NCBI GenBank assembly: GCA_016208165.1 | Contig: JACQYL010000027.1 | Span: 1 to 50,704, forward strand | Length of the DNA stretch: 50,704 nucleotides | DNA from: Deltaproteobacteria bacterium | GTDB taxonomy: Bacteria > Desulfobacterota > Desulfarculia > JACQYL01 | Reading direction: 5' to 3' | Shown here: in pieces, positions 42,327-50,063 of the stretch | Numbering within the stretch: position 1 is the stretch's first letter | Layout: each line of letters starts with the position of its first letter | Made by a program: the position numbers and the translations under genes | Notes under the pieces: generated by a model | The model's database searches: none | What the model saw: only the letters and a program-made list of their open reading frames with translations | What the model was told of the DNA's origin: nothing

Positions 42327-43151
42327 TTAGAAGGTTAGCGCTGTCGTGGCCAATCGGTCTTCCACTTCGCTCACCCCTTTGAAATTCCTGGCAATTTTGA
42401 GTACTTTTTCTTTCACCATCTTGTCGCCGACATGGCCTGTGATGACCATCACCGACGGCTTCGGGGAGGTTACCTCGATGGGCCGGTAAGCGTCCGCGCC
42501 CACTTCTTTCCGGATGGCGCTCTCAAGCAGCTTCGCCTGAGCCTGCCGTTGGAGAAAGGCTTTCACTTCGCTTCTATTGGGTGGCGGTATCATCATTTTT
42601 GCGGCGTGCTGAATCAGTTCCGCGCCTTGCTCGACGGTCATGGCCGCCGTGTTCAGCACCATGTCGTACAGGGACCAGTCCGAGAGGTCCCGGTGGTAGA
42701 TCTGTTGGATCAGGGCGCGCCTCTGATGACCATACTTGTGGACGAAATCCTCGGCCTGTTCCCTTTTCATATTCTGATCTTTCGCGACTCTGTCCACCCG
42801 GATGTCGAGGGGGGCCACGACTCTCACCTTGACGACCCCGGGGACCCCGGACAATACGATTTGGGCCCCTCGCCCGAGGATGACGACATTGCCTCTCGCG
42901 GCCACGTCGTAGTTGAGCGACTCGAACAGGCTGGCGTAAGCCAGATTGTTGAGAAAGAAGCGTTCCCAAAAACTCTTGGGTATTTCCCGTTCGTACAGCC
43001 GGCAGGCGTCCTTGAAGTCCGGATCGCAGGCGTCGGCCAATTCGTGGGCCTTCTCCCGTCCGATAAGCTCGTAGTTCAACTTCTGGGCCGTCAAGGCGGC
43101 GATTTCATCGCCGTAGCTTCCCACCTGTCTGGATACAATCACTACTCCCAT
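42327..43151 (-). CDS. Cytidylate kinase-like protein with BON domain
   Basis: A 274-residue protein. Residues 1-195 fit the cytidylate kinase-like family: VIVSRQVGSYGDEIAALTAQ (degenerate P-loop, no Lys), LNYELIGREKAHELAD, VVILGRGAQIVL, VVAPLDIRVDRVAK and DMVLNT. The C-terminal 70 residues form a BON domain (VMVITGHVGDKMVKEKVLKI, SEVEDRL), usually a lipid- or ligand-binding unit of secreted proteins, here with no signal peptide. AGGAGG precedes the ATG. The domain pairing recurs near CoA-ligase/TRAP genes, but its role is unknown; it may be regulatory. Confidence 0.85.
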   Translation of the reverse strand: MGVVIVSRQVGSYGDEIAALTAQKLNYELIGREKAHELADACDPDFKDACRLYEREIPKSFWERFFLNNLAYASLFESLNYDVAARGNVVILGRGAQIVLSGVPGVVKVRVVAPLDIRVDRVAKDQNMKREQAEDFVHKYGHQRRALIQQIYHRDLSDWSLYDMVLNTAAMTVEQGAELIQHAAKMMIPPPNRSEVKAFLQRQAQAKLLESAIRKEVGADAYRPIEVTSPKPSVMVITGHVGDKMVKEKVLKIARNFKGVSEVEDRLATTALTF

Positions 43152-43546
43152 GAGTCCTCCTTGATGAATTCGGCTTCGGAAAACCCCCGGCGCTCTCGGG
43201 GTCGGTCGCCTCAGCCGGACCGGTATCAGCCGTGGTCGGGTTGCCCAAGGGGGTCGTCCGAACGGGATCCGTTACGGGTTCACCCCATCAGGAGCCTGGT
43301 GGTCCGGTGCTGATCCTCGCACCGGATGGGATCGTAACGAGATCGTTCTCGCATGTCCAGCCCGGAATGCACAAAAACTCGTCCCGAGGCGGCGGCAGGA
43401 TGATCCCGGCCCGCAGCGCCCCTCAGGAGGCCTTTCCTCGGCAAGTCCGGAACGGTATTCTCTTCAGCAGGGGCGGGCCGGACGGTCGCCTCCAGGGAGT
43501 CGCGCCCTCTCGTCACTCGTTCCGGCCCGCTCCCGTTACGAGATTC
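43152..43546. other. Gap between the TRAP operon and the kinase-like gene
   Basis: 395 bases, GC-rich. On the minus strand there are open stretches (one reading ALRAGIILPPPRDEFLCIPG) but with no start codon or ribosome site, so I call no gene. No terminator with a T-run is evident after the dctM stop. Confidence 0.35.
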
Positions 43547-44878
43547 TCATTTTATCAGCACCGATGGGAGCCAGGTGATGGTCTCCGGCCATATGACGAC
43601 AATGATCAGCCCCACCTCCATGAGGTGCCAGAACGGGAAGGCGCCAAAATAGATTTCCGCCGTGGTCACTTCCGGCGGAGCTACGCCCTTCAGGTAGAAC
43701 AGCGCATATCCGAAGGGAGGGGTCAGAAAAGAATCCTGCAACATCACGGCTACGGTTACAATGAACCATAGTTTGTCGAAACCCAGCTCCGCGGCGATGG
43801 GCAGGAAAATTGGGAAAGTGATGAGAACGATTCCGATCCAGTCAATGAACATGCCCAAGATGAAGTAAACGACCATCATCACAATGAAGGTGCCCCACTT
43901 GCCCAGGCCGAGGCCCAGGATCGTGTCCTTGACCACATCGCCTCCGCCGGTGCCGATGAAAACACCCGTGAAGCAACTGGCGCCGACCAGGATGATGATC
44001 ACCATGGAGGTAGTGCGGGCCGTGTTGACCACGGCGTTATAAAGACCGCGCCACGAGAACTTGCCGTAAACGACCATCATCATGAAGGCCAAAGCGGCGC
44101 CCACTCCCGCGGCCTCGGTGGGCGTGGCCCATCCCAAGAACATGGATCCGAGCACCCCCAATATGAGAATCATGGGGGGAACCAGAGACTTGGTCACCAT
44201 GAGGGCCAGCGTTTTTTTCGAAACCGCCGCTCGCTCTTCCCGGCTGACGGCCGGACCGGCCTCAGGCTTGAAATAGCATTTGATCAGGATGTAGAGGATG
44301 TATAGCGCCGACAAGATCAGGCCGGGGATAATGGCCCCGGCGAACAGCTTGCCTACGCTGACGGTCGGTACGCCGGACTGATCGGACATGACCACCAGCA
44401 TGATACTGGGCGGGATCAGGATTCCCAGGGTGCCTCCGGCGCAAATGAGGCCGGCCGCCATCTTGTGCTCGTAGCCGTATTTGAGCATGACCGGCATGCC
44501 CAGGAGCCCCATGGTCACCACCGAGGCGCCGATGATGCCGGTGCAGGCCCCAAAAAGGGTGGAAACGACCACCACGGCGATGCCGATGCCTCCCCGCACC
44601 GGGCCGAACAGGTGGCGCATGGTATCGAAAAGATCTTCGGCCACCCCCGATTGATCCAGGAATTGGGCCATGAAGATAAACAGGGGGATGGCCACCAGAA
44701 TATAGCCGTCCATAACATCGTACGTACGGTTGATGAACATGTAGAAGGACGCCGATCCCCATCCGAAGTAACCGAACACGACCGCCAGGCCGCCCAGAAC
44801 AAAGGCCAGAGGGTGCCCCATGAAAAGGCCGATCAGCAACCCCGCGAACATTCCTATGGCAATAACTTCGGGTTCCAT
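43547..44878 (-). CDS. dctM: TRAP transporter large permease
   Basis: A 443-residue DctM with about 12-13 membrane segments. Family features: GMFAGLLIGLFMGHPLAFVLGGLAVVFG at the start, ACTGIIGASVVTMGLLGMPVML, LGILIPPSIMLVVM (conserved IPPS) and LGMFIDWIGIVLITFPIFLP. It forms the Na+-coupled translocation unit with DctQ and takes substrate from DctP. GGGGAGGA precedes the ATG, and it overlaps the DctQ stop by one base (TAATG). Confidence 0.96.
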   Translation of the reverse strand: MEPEVIAIGMFAGLLIGLFMGHPLAFVLGGLAVVFGYFGWGSASFYMFINRTYDVMDGYILVAIPLFIFMAQFLDQSGVAEDLFDTMRHLFGPVRGGIGIAVVVVSTLFGACTGIIGASVVTMGLLGMPVMLKYGYEHKMAAGLICAGGTLGILIPPSIMLVVMSDQSGVPTVSVGKLFAGAIIPGLILSALYILYILIKCYFKPEAGPAVSREERAAVSKKTLALMVTKSLVPPMILILGVLGSMFLGWATPTEAAGVGAALAFMMMVVYGKFSWRGLYNAVVNTARTTSMVIIILVGASCFTGVFIGTGGGDVVKDTILGLGLGKWGTFIVMMVVYFILGMFIDWIGIVLITFPIFLPIAAELGFDKLWFIVTVAVMLQDSFLTPPFGYALFYLKGVAPPEVTTAEIYFGAFPFWHLMEVGLIIVVIWPETITWLPSVLIK

Positions 44879-45387
44879 TATTCCTCCCCTCTGACCGCGA
44901 GCATGACACTTCGAAGGAAAGTGGCCAGACCTTGCAGCAACAGCATACCGGCCGTGACCGGGATCACCGACTTGATATACGGGACAATCGGCAAGGCGGC
45001 CGAGCCGCTGGTTTCATTCTGTGCCCAGGATGTGGCGGCATAGATCCATCCTTGCTGCAGCATAATGAAACAAAAGGGAAAGAAAAAGATCAGATAGGTG
45101 ATGATGTCCAGGATTCCCCTGACCCGAGGCGAAAACCGGCCGTACACCAAATCGATGCGCACATGCCCATGATGGAGAAGGGTGTAGGCGGCCACCAGCA
45201 TGAAATGGGGACCGAAGAAGAGCATGGTGATTTCCGGCGCCCAGATGTGGGGAGATCTTAAGAAATACCTCGCTATGACTTCGTACACCACCATGACGGT
45301 GAGCGGTACGATCAGCCAAATGAACAGTCTGCCGCTCCACTCGCTCAATCCGTCGATCATCCGCAGAATCTTTTGCAAGGCCAGCAT
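44878..45387 (-). CDS. dctQ: TRAP transporter small permease
   Basis: A 169-residue DctQ protein with four membrane helices (LFIWLIVPLTVMVVYEVIARY, MLFFGPHFMLVAAYTLLHHGHVRID, IITYLIFFFPFCFIMLQQGW, VTAGMLLLQGLATFL). The WAPEITMLFF/HHGHVRID pattern is family-typical. I chose ATG 45387 for the AGGGAAG upstream; longer in-frame extensions lack one. It pairs with DctM in the membrane. Confidence 0.93.
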   Translation of the reverse strand: MLALQKILRMIDGLSEWSGRLFIWLIVPLTVMVVYEVIARYFLRSPHIWAPEITMLFFGPHFMLVAAYTLLHHGHVRIDLVYGRFSPRVRGILDIITYLIFFFPFCFIMLQQGWIYAATSWAQNETSGSAALPIVPYIKSVIPVTAGMLLLQGLATFLRSVMLAVRGEE

Positions 45388-45415
45388 GTTTATATCTTCC
45401 CTGTTTATTTGTGCC

Positions 45416-45445
45416 GGGGCCTCGCCGGTAAAACTTCGAGGCCCC
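45416..45445 (-). promoter_or_regulatory. Intercistronic hairpin between dctP and dctQ
   Basis: GGGGCCTCG (45416-45424) and CGAGGCCCC (45437-45445) form a perfect nine-base stem with a 12-base loop in the 77-base gap. No T-run follows on the minus strand, so it more likely protects the dctP mRNA 3' end, giving excess binding protein over permease, than ends transcription. Confidence 0.65.
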
Positions 45446-45464
45446 AATCCGGTTATTTGCCCAT

Positions 45465-46580
45465 TTATTTCAGTGCGTCCAGAACCTTGTCCACGTAGGC
45501 CGGGTGACGGCCGAAACCGAACTCGCCGGACATATCCCGCCAATCTTTGTATTGCTTGAGGTAGAGCATTTGAGATTTAAGGATCTTGGCGTAGGCCTCG
45601 GACTCTTTGGCTGCTGAAATGCAATACTGGCCGGCCAGATCTTCCAGCTTCTTGATGCTGGCGTCGTCCAGGGTGACAATCTCGATGCCTTTCTGTCTGA
45701 ATTTCTCGATCGCCCGGGCGGAGTCGGCCTCGTAAAAGGCCGTGGCCTTGACTGCGGCCGCCTGGCAGGCGTACTTGAATATGGCCTGGTATTCCTTGGG
45801 CAGCGCATTGAAGGCCTCGAGATTGACCATCACACCCAGCTCGGAAGAAGGCTGGAACCAGCAAGGCACGCTCCAGTATTTGGTGATCTCGGCAAAGCCC
45901 ATCTCCCAGTCGATACCCGGACTGCTGAATTCGGCCCCATCGAGCACGCCCCTCTCCATGGCCAGATAGATCTCGCCGCCGGCCATCTTAACCGGTGCTG
46001 CGCCGAGTTGCTCGAGGATCCAGATGGTGGCCCTTGACGGCGTCCGGAGCTTGAGTCCTTTGTAATCGTCTATGGTTTTGATGGGACCCGTTTTCGTGGT
46101 GGTGCGGAAGCCCGATTCCATGGGGGTGGCGCCCAGGCAGAAATAGGTCATTCCGTACTTGCCGAACAGCTCTTGCACCAGCTCGAGACCATCGAATTGA
46201 TACAGCCAGATGATATAGTCCATGTTGGTGAAGCCGAAGGGAAAGGAGCCCAGAAAGTCAAAGGCCGGATCCTTGCTCGCCCAGTACGACGGCCAGTCTC
46301 CGGCCGCCTGCACGGTGCCCTTGGAGCAGGCGTCAAACACTTCGAAGGCTCCCATCAAAGATCCGCCGGGGAAGTACTGGATATCGAAATTGCCCTCGGT
46401 CATCTCTTTGACATACTTGACGAGTTCCTTCTCTCCATAATAGAGGTTGATAGCAGGAGACCAGGTCGAGGTCATCTTCCACTTGATCTTGTCGGCCGCG
46501 AAGGACGTGCCCAATGCGCCAAAAATCAAGCTCCCTGCCAGCACCACGATGAACAGCATGCACCAAATACTCTTCTTCAT
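45465..46580 (-). CDS. dctP: TRAP transporter solute-binding protein
   Basis: A 371-residue periplasmic DctP. Signal peptide at 1-28 (CMLFIVVLAGSLIFGALG), mature start near ADKIKWKMTSTW. Substrate-binding signatures: GTVQAAGDWPSYWASKDPAF, DDYKGLKLRTPSRATIWILEQLGAAPV (Arg clamp for a carboxylate) and EIYLAMERGVLDGAEFS. The conserved Arg implies an organic-acid ligand, possibly the acid activated by the adjacent acyl-CoA synthetase. It is 68 bases downstream of that gene, probably in its operon. Confidence 0.95.
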   Translation of the reverse strand: MKKSIWCMLFIVVLAGSLIFGALGTSFAADKIKWKMTSTWSPAINLYYGEKELVKYVKEMTEGNFDIQYFPGGSLMGAFEVFDACSKGTVQAAGDWPSYWASKDPAFDFLGSFPFGFTNMDYIIWLYQFDGLELVQELFGKYGMTYFCLGATPMESGFRTTTKTGPIKTIDDYKGLKLRTPSRATIWILEQLGAAPVKMAGGEIYLAMERGVLDGAEFSSPGIDWEMGFAEITKYWSVPCWFQPSSELGVMVNLEAFNALPKEYQAIFKYACQAAAVKATAFYEADSARAIEKFRQKGIEIVTLDDASIKKLEDLAGQYCISAAKESEAYAKILKSQMLYLKQYKDWRDMSGEFGFGRHPAYVDKVLDALK

Positions 46581-46648
46581 GCGTTGCTCCCCCTTTCACA
46601 TAGAGGTATGATTTGGGTTAATGTGCATCAAAGGGTATTGACAGCCTT

Positions 46649-48292
46649 TCACCTCCTTTCAGCCGCTTTCTTTTCCAGTTCTCGGTTCCGTAAATCCCTT
46701 CTTTTGATCTTACCGGTGGCCGTTGTGGGCAGTTCGTCTACGAATTCCAGTTCGCGCGGATATTCGTGAGCCGCCAACCGCGTTTTGACAAACCGCTTGA
46801 TCTCCTCGGCCAATTCCGGGTTCGGGTGAACACCCGATTGGGGAAGGATAAAGGCTTTGACGATTTCGCCCCGAACCTCATCGGGAGCTCCGATTACCGC
46901 GGCCATGGCCACGGCCGGATGTTTGATAAGACATTCCTCGATCTCGGCCGGCCCGATGCGGTATCCGCTGCTCGTGATCAAATCGTCCGATCGGCCCACG
47001 AACCACAGGTAGCCGTCCTTGTCTTTCCGGGCCAGATCGCCGGAGAGATACCATTCCCCTCTGAACTTCCCCTGGGTGGCTTCGGGATTACGCCAGTACT
47101 CCAAGAACATGACGGGATCGGGCCTTTTTACGGCGATTTCGCCCACCTGATCCGGCGGCATCGGGTTGCCCTGTTCGTCGATGACTTCCACCGCGTGGCC
47201 CGGAATGGGCAGACCCATGGAACCGGCGCGGACCTCCATGATGTCGGCGCAGTTACCCACCACCAGGTTTACTTCGGTCATGCCGTAGAATTCGTTGATG
47301 GTGAGGCCCATGGTCTCACGTCCCCACTCGAGGAGCTCTTCTCCCATAGGTTCTCCTCCCGAGCCGATGGTTCGCATGTCGTACTCGTGACGTTGGCGGG
47401 GGTGAGATACCTGCCGCATCATTTTCAGGGCGGTGGGGGGCAGGAAGGAGTTGCGAACGCCGTACTTGGCGATGATATGAAAGGCATACTCGGGGTCGAA
47501 CTTTCGCGCACGGTGGGCTACTACCGGAATTCCGAAATGCCACGAGGGCAGCAAAACGTCCAGAAGCCCTCCGGCCCAAGCCCAGTCGGCCGGTGTCCAG
47601 AACAGGTCCCCTTTCCGGGGGAAGAAATTGTGGGGGAACTCGACGCCCGGCAGGTGCCCGAGAAGAGTTCTGTTAGCGTGCAACGCTCCCTTGGGGGGCC
47701 CGGTGGTTCCGGATGTGTAGATCAGCAGGGCCGGGTCCTCGGCTCTGGTTACCACCGGATCGAATCGGCTCGAGGCCTTCTCCAGGGAGCCCCAGAAGTC
47801 CAAGACGCCGTCCGGGATTTCTCCTCCGGACTGGATGATTACCTTTAGACCGGGGAGTTTGTCTCTGATGCCTGAAAGCTTCTCGGCGTTGACTGCATCG
47901 GTGATGACTGCTTTGGTTTCACTGTTGCCCAATCTGTACTCGAGGGCTTCCGGGCCGAACAGGGTGAAGAGCGGGACCGCGATGGCTCCGAGCTTGTATA
48001 CCGCGATGTGCGCCAGTCCGGTTTCGGGGCGCTGGGGAAGCAGGATGCCGACCCGGTCCCCGCGTTCTATGCCGTGGGCCTTCAGCACGTTGGCCAATCG
48101 GTTGGACAGGAGCTGCAGGTCCCAAAAGCTGTACTTGTCCACCGCCCCCGTTTCGTCCTCGTAAATCAAGGCCAACCTGTAGCGTTCTTCGGCCCACTTG
48201 TCGCAGACATCGACGCCGATGTTGTAGAATTCGGGCATCCCCCACCGGAAAGCGCTGTAGACCTCTTCGTACGTGTTGGCTGGCTTAAGCAC
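46649..48292 (-). CDS. Acyl-CoA synthetase (AMP-forming), medium-chain/acetate type
   Basis: A 547-residue ANL-superfamily ligase. LLIYTSGTTGPPKGALHANR (AMP loop), WTPADWAWAGGLLDVLLPSW, NEFYGMTEVNLVVGNC, YLSGDLARKDKDGYLWFVGR and the hinge YRIGPAEIEECL. The catalytic Lys is in TATGKIKRRDLRNRELEKK. It resembles ACSM-like/propionate- or butyrate-type synthetases more than acetoacetyl-CoA synthetase. It probably activates the acid imported by the adjacent TRAP system. AAAGGAGA precedes the ATG. Confidence 0.93.
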   Translation of the reverse strand: MLKPANTYEEVYSAFRWGMPEFYNIGVDVCDKWAEERYRLALIYEDETGAVDKYSFWDLQLLSNRLANVLKAHGIERGDRVGILLPQRPETGLAHIAVYKLGAIAVPLFTLFGPEALEYRLGNSETKAVITDAVNAEKLSGIRDKLPGLKVIIQSGGEIPDGVLDFWGSLEKASSRFDPVVTRAEDPALLIYTSGTTGPPKGALHANRTLLGHLPGVEFPHNFFPRKGDLFWTPADWAWAGGLLDVLLPSWHFGIPVVAHRARKFDPEYAFHIIAKYGVRNSFLPPTALKMMRQVSHPRQRHEYDMRTIGSGGEPMGEELLEWGRETMGLTINEFYGMTEVNLVVGNCADIMEVRAGSMGLPIPGHAVEVIDEQGNPMPPDQVGEIAVKRPDPVMFLEYWRNPEATQGKFRGEWYLSGDLARKDKDGYLWFVGRSDDLITSSGYRIGPAEIEECLIKHPAVAMAAVIGAPDEVRGEIVKAFILPQSGVHPNPELAEEIKRFVKTRLAAHEYPRELEFVDELPTTATGKIKRRDLRNRELEKKAAERR

Positions 48293-48524
48293 GATGTCTC
48301 CTTTGGAAGCAAGCTCTGAGAAATGTTGGTTGAACAGTCCTCCCCTATCTCCAAGTTAGGCCGGCTCGGCGGCTAACGCATAATGAAATGACGCCGACCC
48401 GAACTTTTGCTCATTCACGGTACGGTTCAGGACGGAAGCGGGCTCTGCGTAGGTGCTTCTTGAATCTTACTCCCTCGGGGACTCGCTGACAACGCTATTG
48501 ATACAAGGGATACGGCTCTGATAG

Positions 48525-48821
48525 TCAGGCTTCCCGGCTTCTCAAATAGTATTTATTATCTTCCGTTCTCACGATAATTCCAACGGATACCAAGGACTTC
48601 AACGCGTTACGACGGTAGTCCTTGAGCCCGAATCTCAACCAGGCCGCATGTGCGTAAGGAAGTTCCGTGGCTGAAAAGAGATCCAAGGCCCGCTTTTCTT
48701 TCAGCTCTTCGATAATGGAAGTTGCGGCCTTGTGCTGCCGGCGCGCCGTGGCCAAGCGGGTGAGAAAGTAAACCAGGATGAGAAAAACGAACGCTAATAC
48801 GAGCTTGACGGATTCCATCAT
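48525..48821 (-). CDS. Small single-span membrane protein
   Basis: About 98 residues. One N-terminal membrane helix (VKLVLAFVFLILVYFLTRLA) then a basic cytoplasmic segment and a C-terminal part that looks like a winged-helix fragment (FGLKDYRRNALKSLVSVGIIVRTEDNKYYL). Tandem ATGs at 48821 and 48818 make the start slightly uncertain; GGAAAG is upstream. It lies between the SDR and the acyl-CoA synthetase genes, separated by over 100 bases from each. Function unknown. Confidence 0.7.
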   Translation of the reverse strand: MMESVKLVLAFVFLILVYFLTRLATARRQHKAATSIIEELKEKRALDLFSATELPYAHAAWLRFGLKDYRRNALKSLVSVGIIVRTEDNKYYLRSREA

Positions 48822-48933
48822 GTCTCGATCTTTCCGGTATGCCGGGGGCTCCCCCACTTCACCCTTTGCGGAACGGGCGGATGAAACAGCCGGGCTTCAG
48901 GCGCGTCCGAACGTCCCGGCTCGCGGTCCGTAA

Positions 48934-49797
48934 CTATTGGCCCGGCGGCCTGGCCTCGCAATACGTGAGCACCATGCCCCCATCGAACAGCAAATCGCCG
49001 CCCACAAGGTATTTGGCAAATCTGGAAAAGCCGAACATGAACAGATTCGCCACTTCGATGGGGCTCATCATTTCCTTCAATCGGGAGCTTCCCATCATGA
49101 CATCCCGTACCACCTGTTCATGGCTAATGCCGCGTTTTTTCGCCTGTGCGGGTATTTGATTGAGGGCCAAGGCCGTTCTCACAAATCCGGTGCTCACCGT
49201 AAATGAGCGGACTCGTCCATCACCTTCCGCGGAAATGGACTGGGCCAGCGCTCTAAGTCCGAACTTGGTAATATTATACGACGATTTGCAGATCGTGGAT
49301 ATGTGAGCATGCACCGAGGCCATGTGTCCGATGACCCCGCGCCCGTCCTTCGATCGTTTCATGTGAGGAATGGTTAATTTGGAAAGATAGAATGGAGCGC
49401 GCACCATGATGCTTTGCATGAGATCGTATTTTTCAATCGGGAAATCTTCGACATAATCGATGTGCTGTATGCCCGCCACATTGACCAGATACCTGATTGT
49501 ACCCATTTTGGCCGCCTCGGCAACAGCGTACTCCATTTCTGAATCTTTGGTGAGATCCGTTTTGATGAAGATCATCTGCCCGCCCATTTCCCGGGCCATC
49601 TTGACGGTGTTGTTTCCTTCTTCCTCGTTAACATCCAGTCCGACGGTCATCAGATTGTTGGCGGCCGCGGCAATGCACGCGGCTCGACCGATTCCGCCGG
49701 CCGCCCCCGTTATGATGCATACATGGTCGGGATTGAAGTCCGGGTCATCGAGAAAGAGGATGTCTTCCCTTGCAATCGTCGGCTCGGCAATCTCCAT
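48934..49797 (-). CDS. 3-hydroxybutyrate dehydrogenase-like short-chain dehydrogenase
   Basis: A 287-residue SDR. After a 25-residue lead comes CIITGAAGGIGRAACIAAA (NAD(P) loop), then NVAGIQHIDYVEDFP, MASVHAH (catalytic Ser) and SSYNITKFG (Tyr and Lys). VSTGFVRTAL and LLFDGGMVLTY close the domain. Similarity to D-3-hydroxybutyrate dehydrogenase fits with acetoacetyl-CoA synthetase in the block (3-hydroxybutyrate to acetoacetate to acetoacetyl-CoA). The long N-terminal lead is unusual for BdhA. GGAGCCCC precedes the ATG. It has its own sigma-54 promoter at 49851. Confidence 0.82.
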   Translation of the reverse strand: MEIAEPTIAREDILFLDDPDFNPDHVCIITGAAGGIGRAACIAAAANNLMTVGLDVNEEEGNNTVKMAREMGGQMIFIKTDLTKDSEMEYAVAEAAKMGTIRYLVNVAGIQHIDYVEDFPIEKYDLMQSIMVRAPFYLSKLTIPHMKRSKDGRGVIGHMASVHAHISTICKSSYNITKFGLRALAQSISAEGDGRVRSFTVSTGFVRTALALNQIPAQAKKRGISHEQVVRDVMMGSSRLKEMMSPIEVANLFMFGFSRFAKYLVGGDLLFDGGMVLTYCEARPPGQ

Positions 49798-49850
49798 GGT
49801 GGGGCTCCTTTGCTCGAAATTGGCTGGAAGGACGTGACGCTATAAGAGTA

Positions 49851-49866
49851 AGCAAATGTCGTTCCA
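49851..49866 (-). promoter_or_regulatory. Sigma-54 promoter of the dehydrogenase gene
   Basis: On the minus strand TGGAACGACATTTGCT matches TGGCACG-N4-TTGCW at all positions but one (A for C at the fourth base), with GG (49865-49864) and GC (49853-49852) correctly spaced. The start is predicted near 49840, 43 bases before the ATG at 49797. The divergent gene at 50064 encodes a sigma-54 activator. Confidence 0.8.
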
Positions 49867-49999
49867 GTCCGGGTCTTTTCTGTACTTTTCCTCGTGATCC
49901 CGAAGCAGGAGACATGTAAGAAACCGAAATCACGGTTAAAACGGTTTTGTGTTTCACGTGCGGGGGATCCGTTTATCCTTGCCTCCGCCGATACGGAGC

Positions 50000-50017
50000 T
50001 GGTAGAATATGCTACCA
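50000..50017. promoter_or_regulatory. TGGTAG-N6-CTACCA palindrome, candidate activator-binding site
   Basis: Perfect six-base arms (50000-50005, 50012-50017), about 165 bases upstream of the start predicted for the sigma-54 promoter and about 45 bases before the activator ATG. A partial copy, GGCTAC, follows at 50022-50027. The placement suits an enhancer for the adjacent activator and possibly its own control. Confidence 0.5.
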
Positions 50018-50063
50018 AATTGGCTACATGTATCATAATTCATACAAATCCGGGAGGACGCGA

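Noticed and set aside
43280-43516. 78-residue leftward frame after the TRAP operon
   Set aside because: No ribosome site, low-complexity Arg/Ala composition; another minus frame over the same bases looks no worse, so neither is supported.
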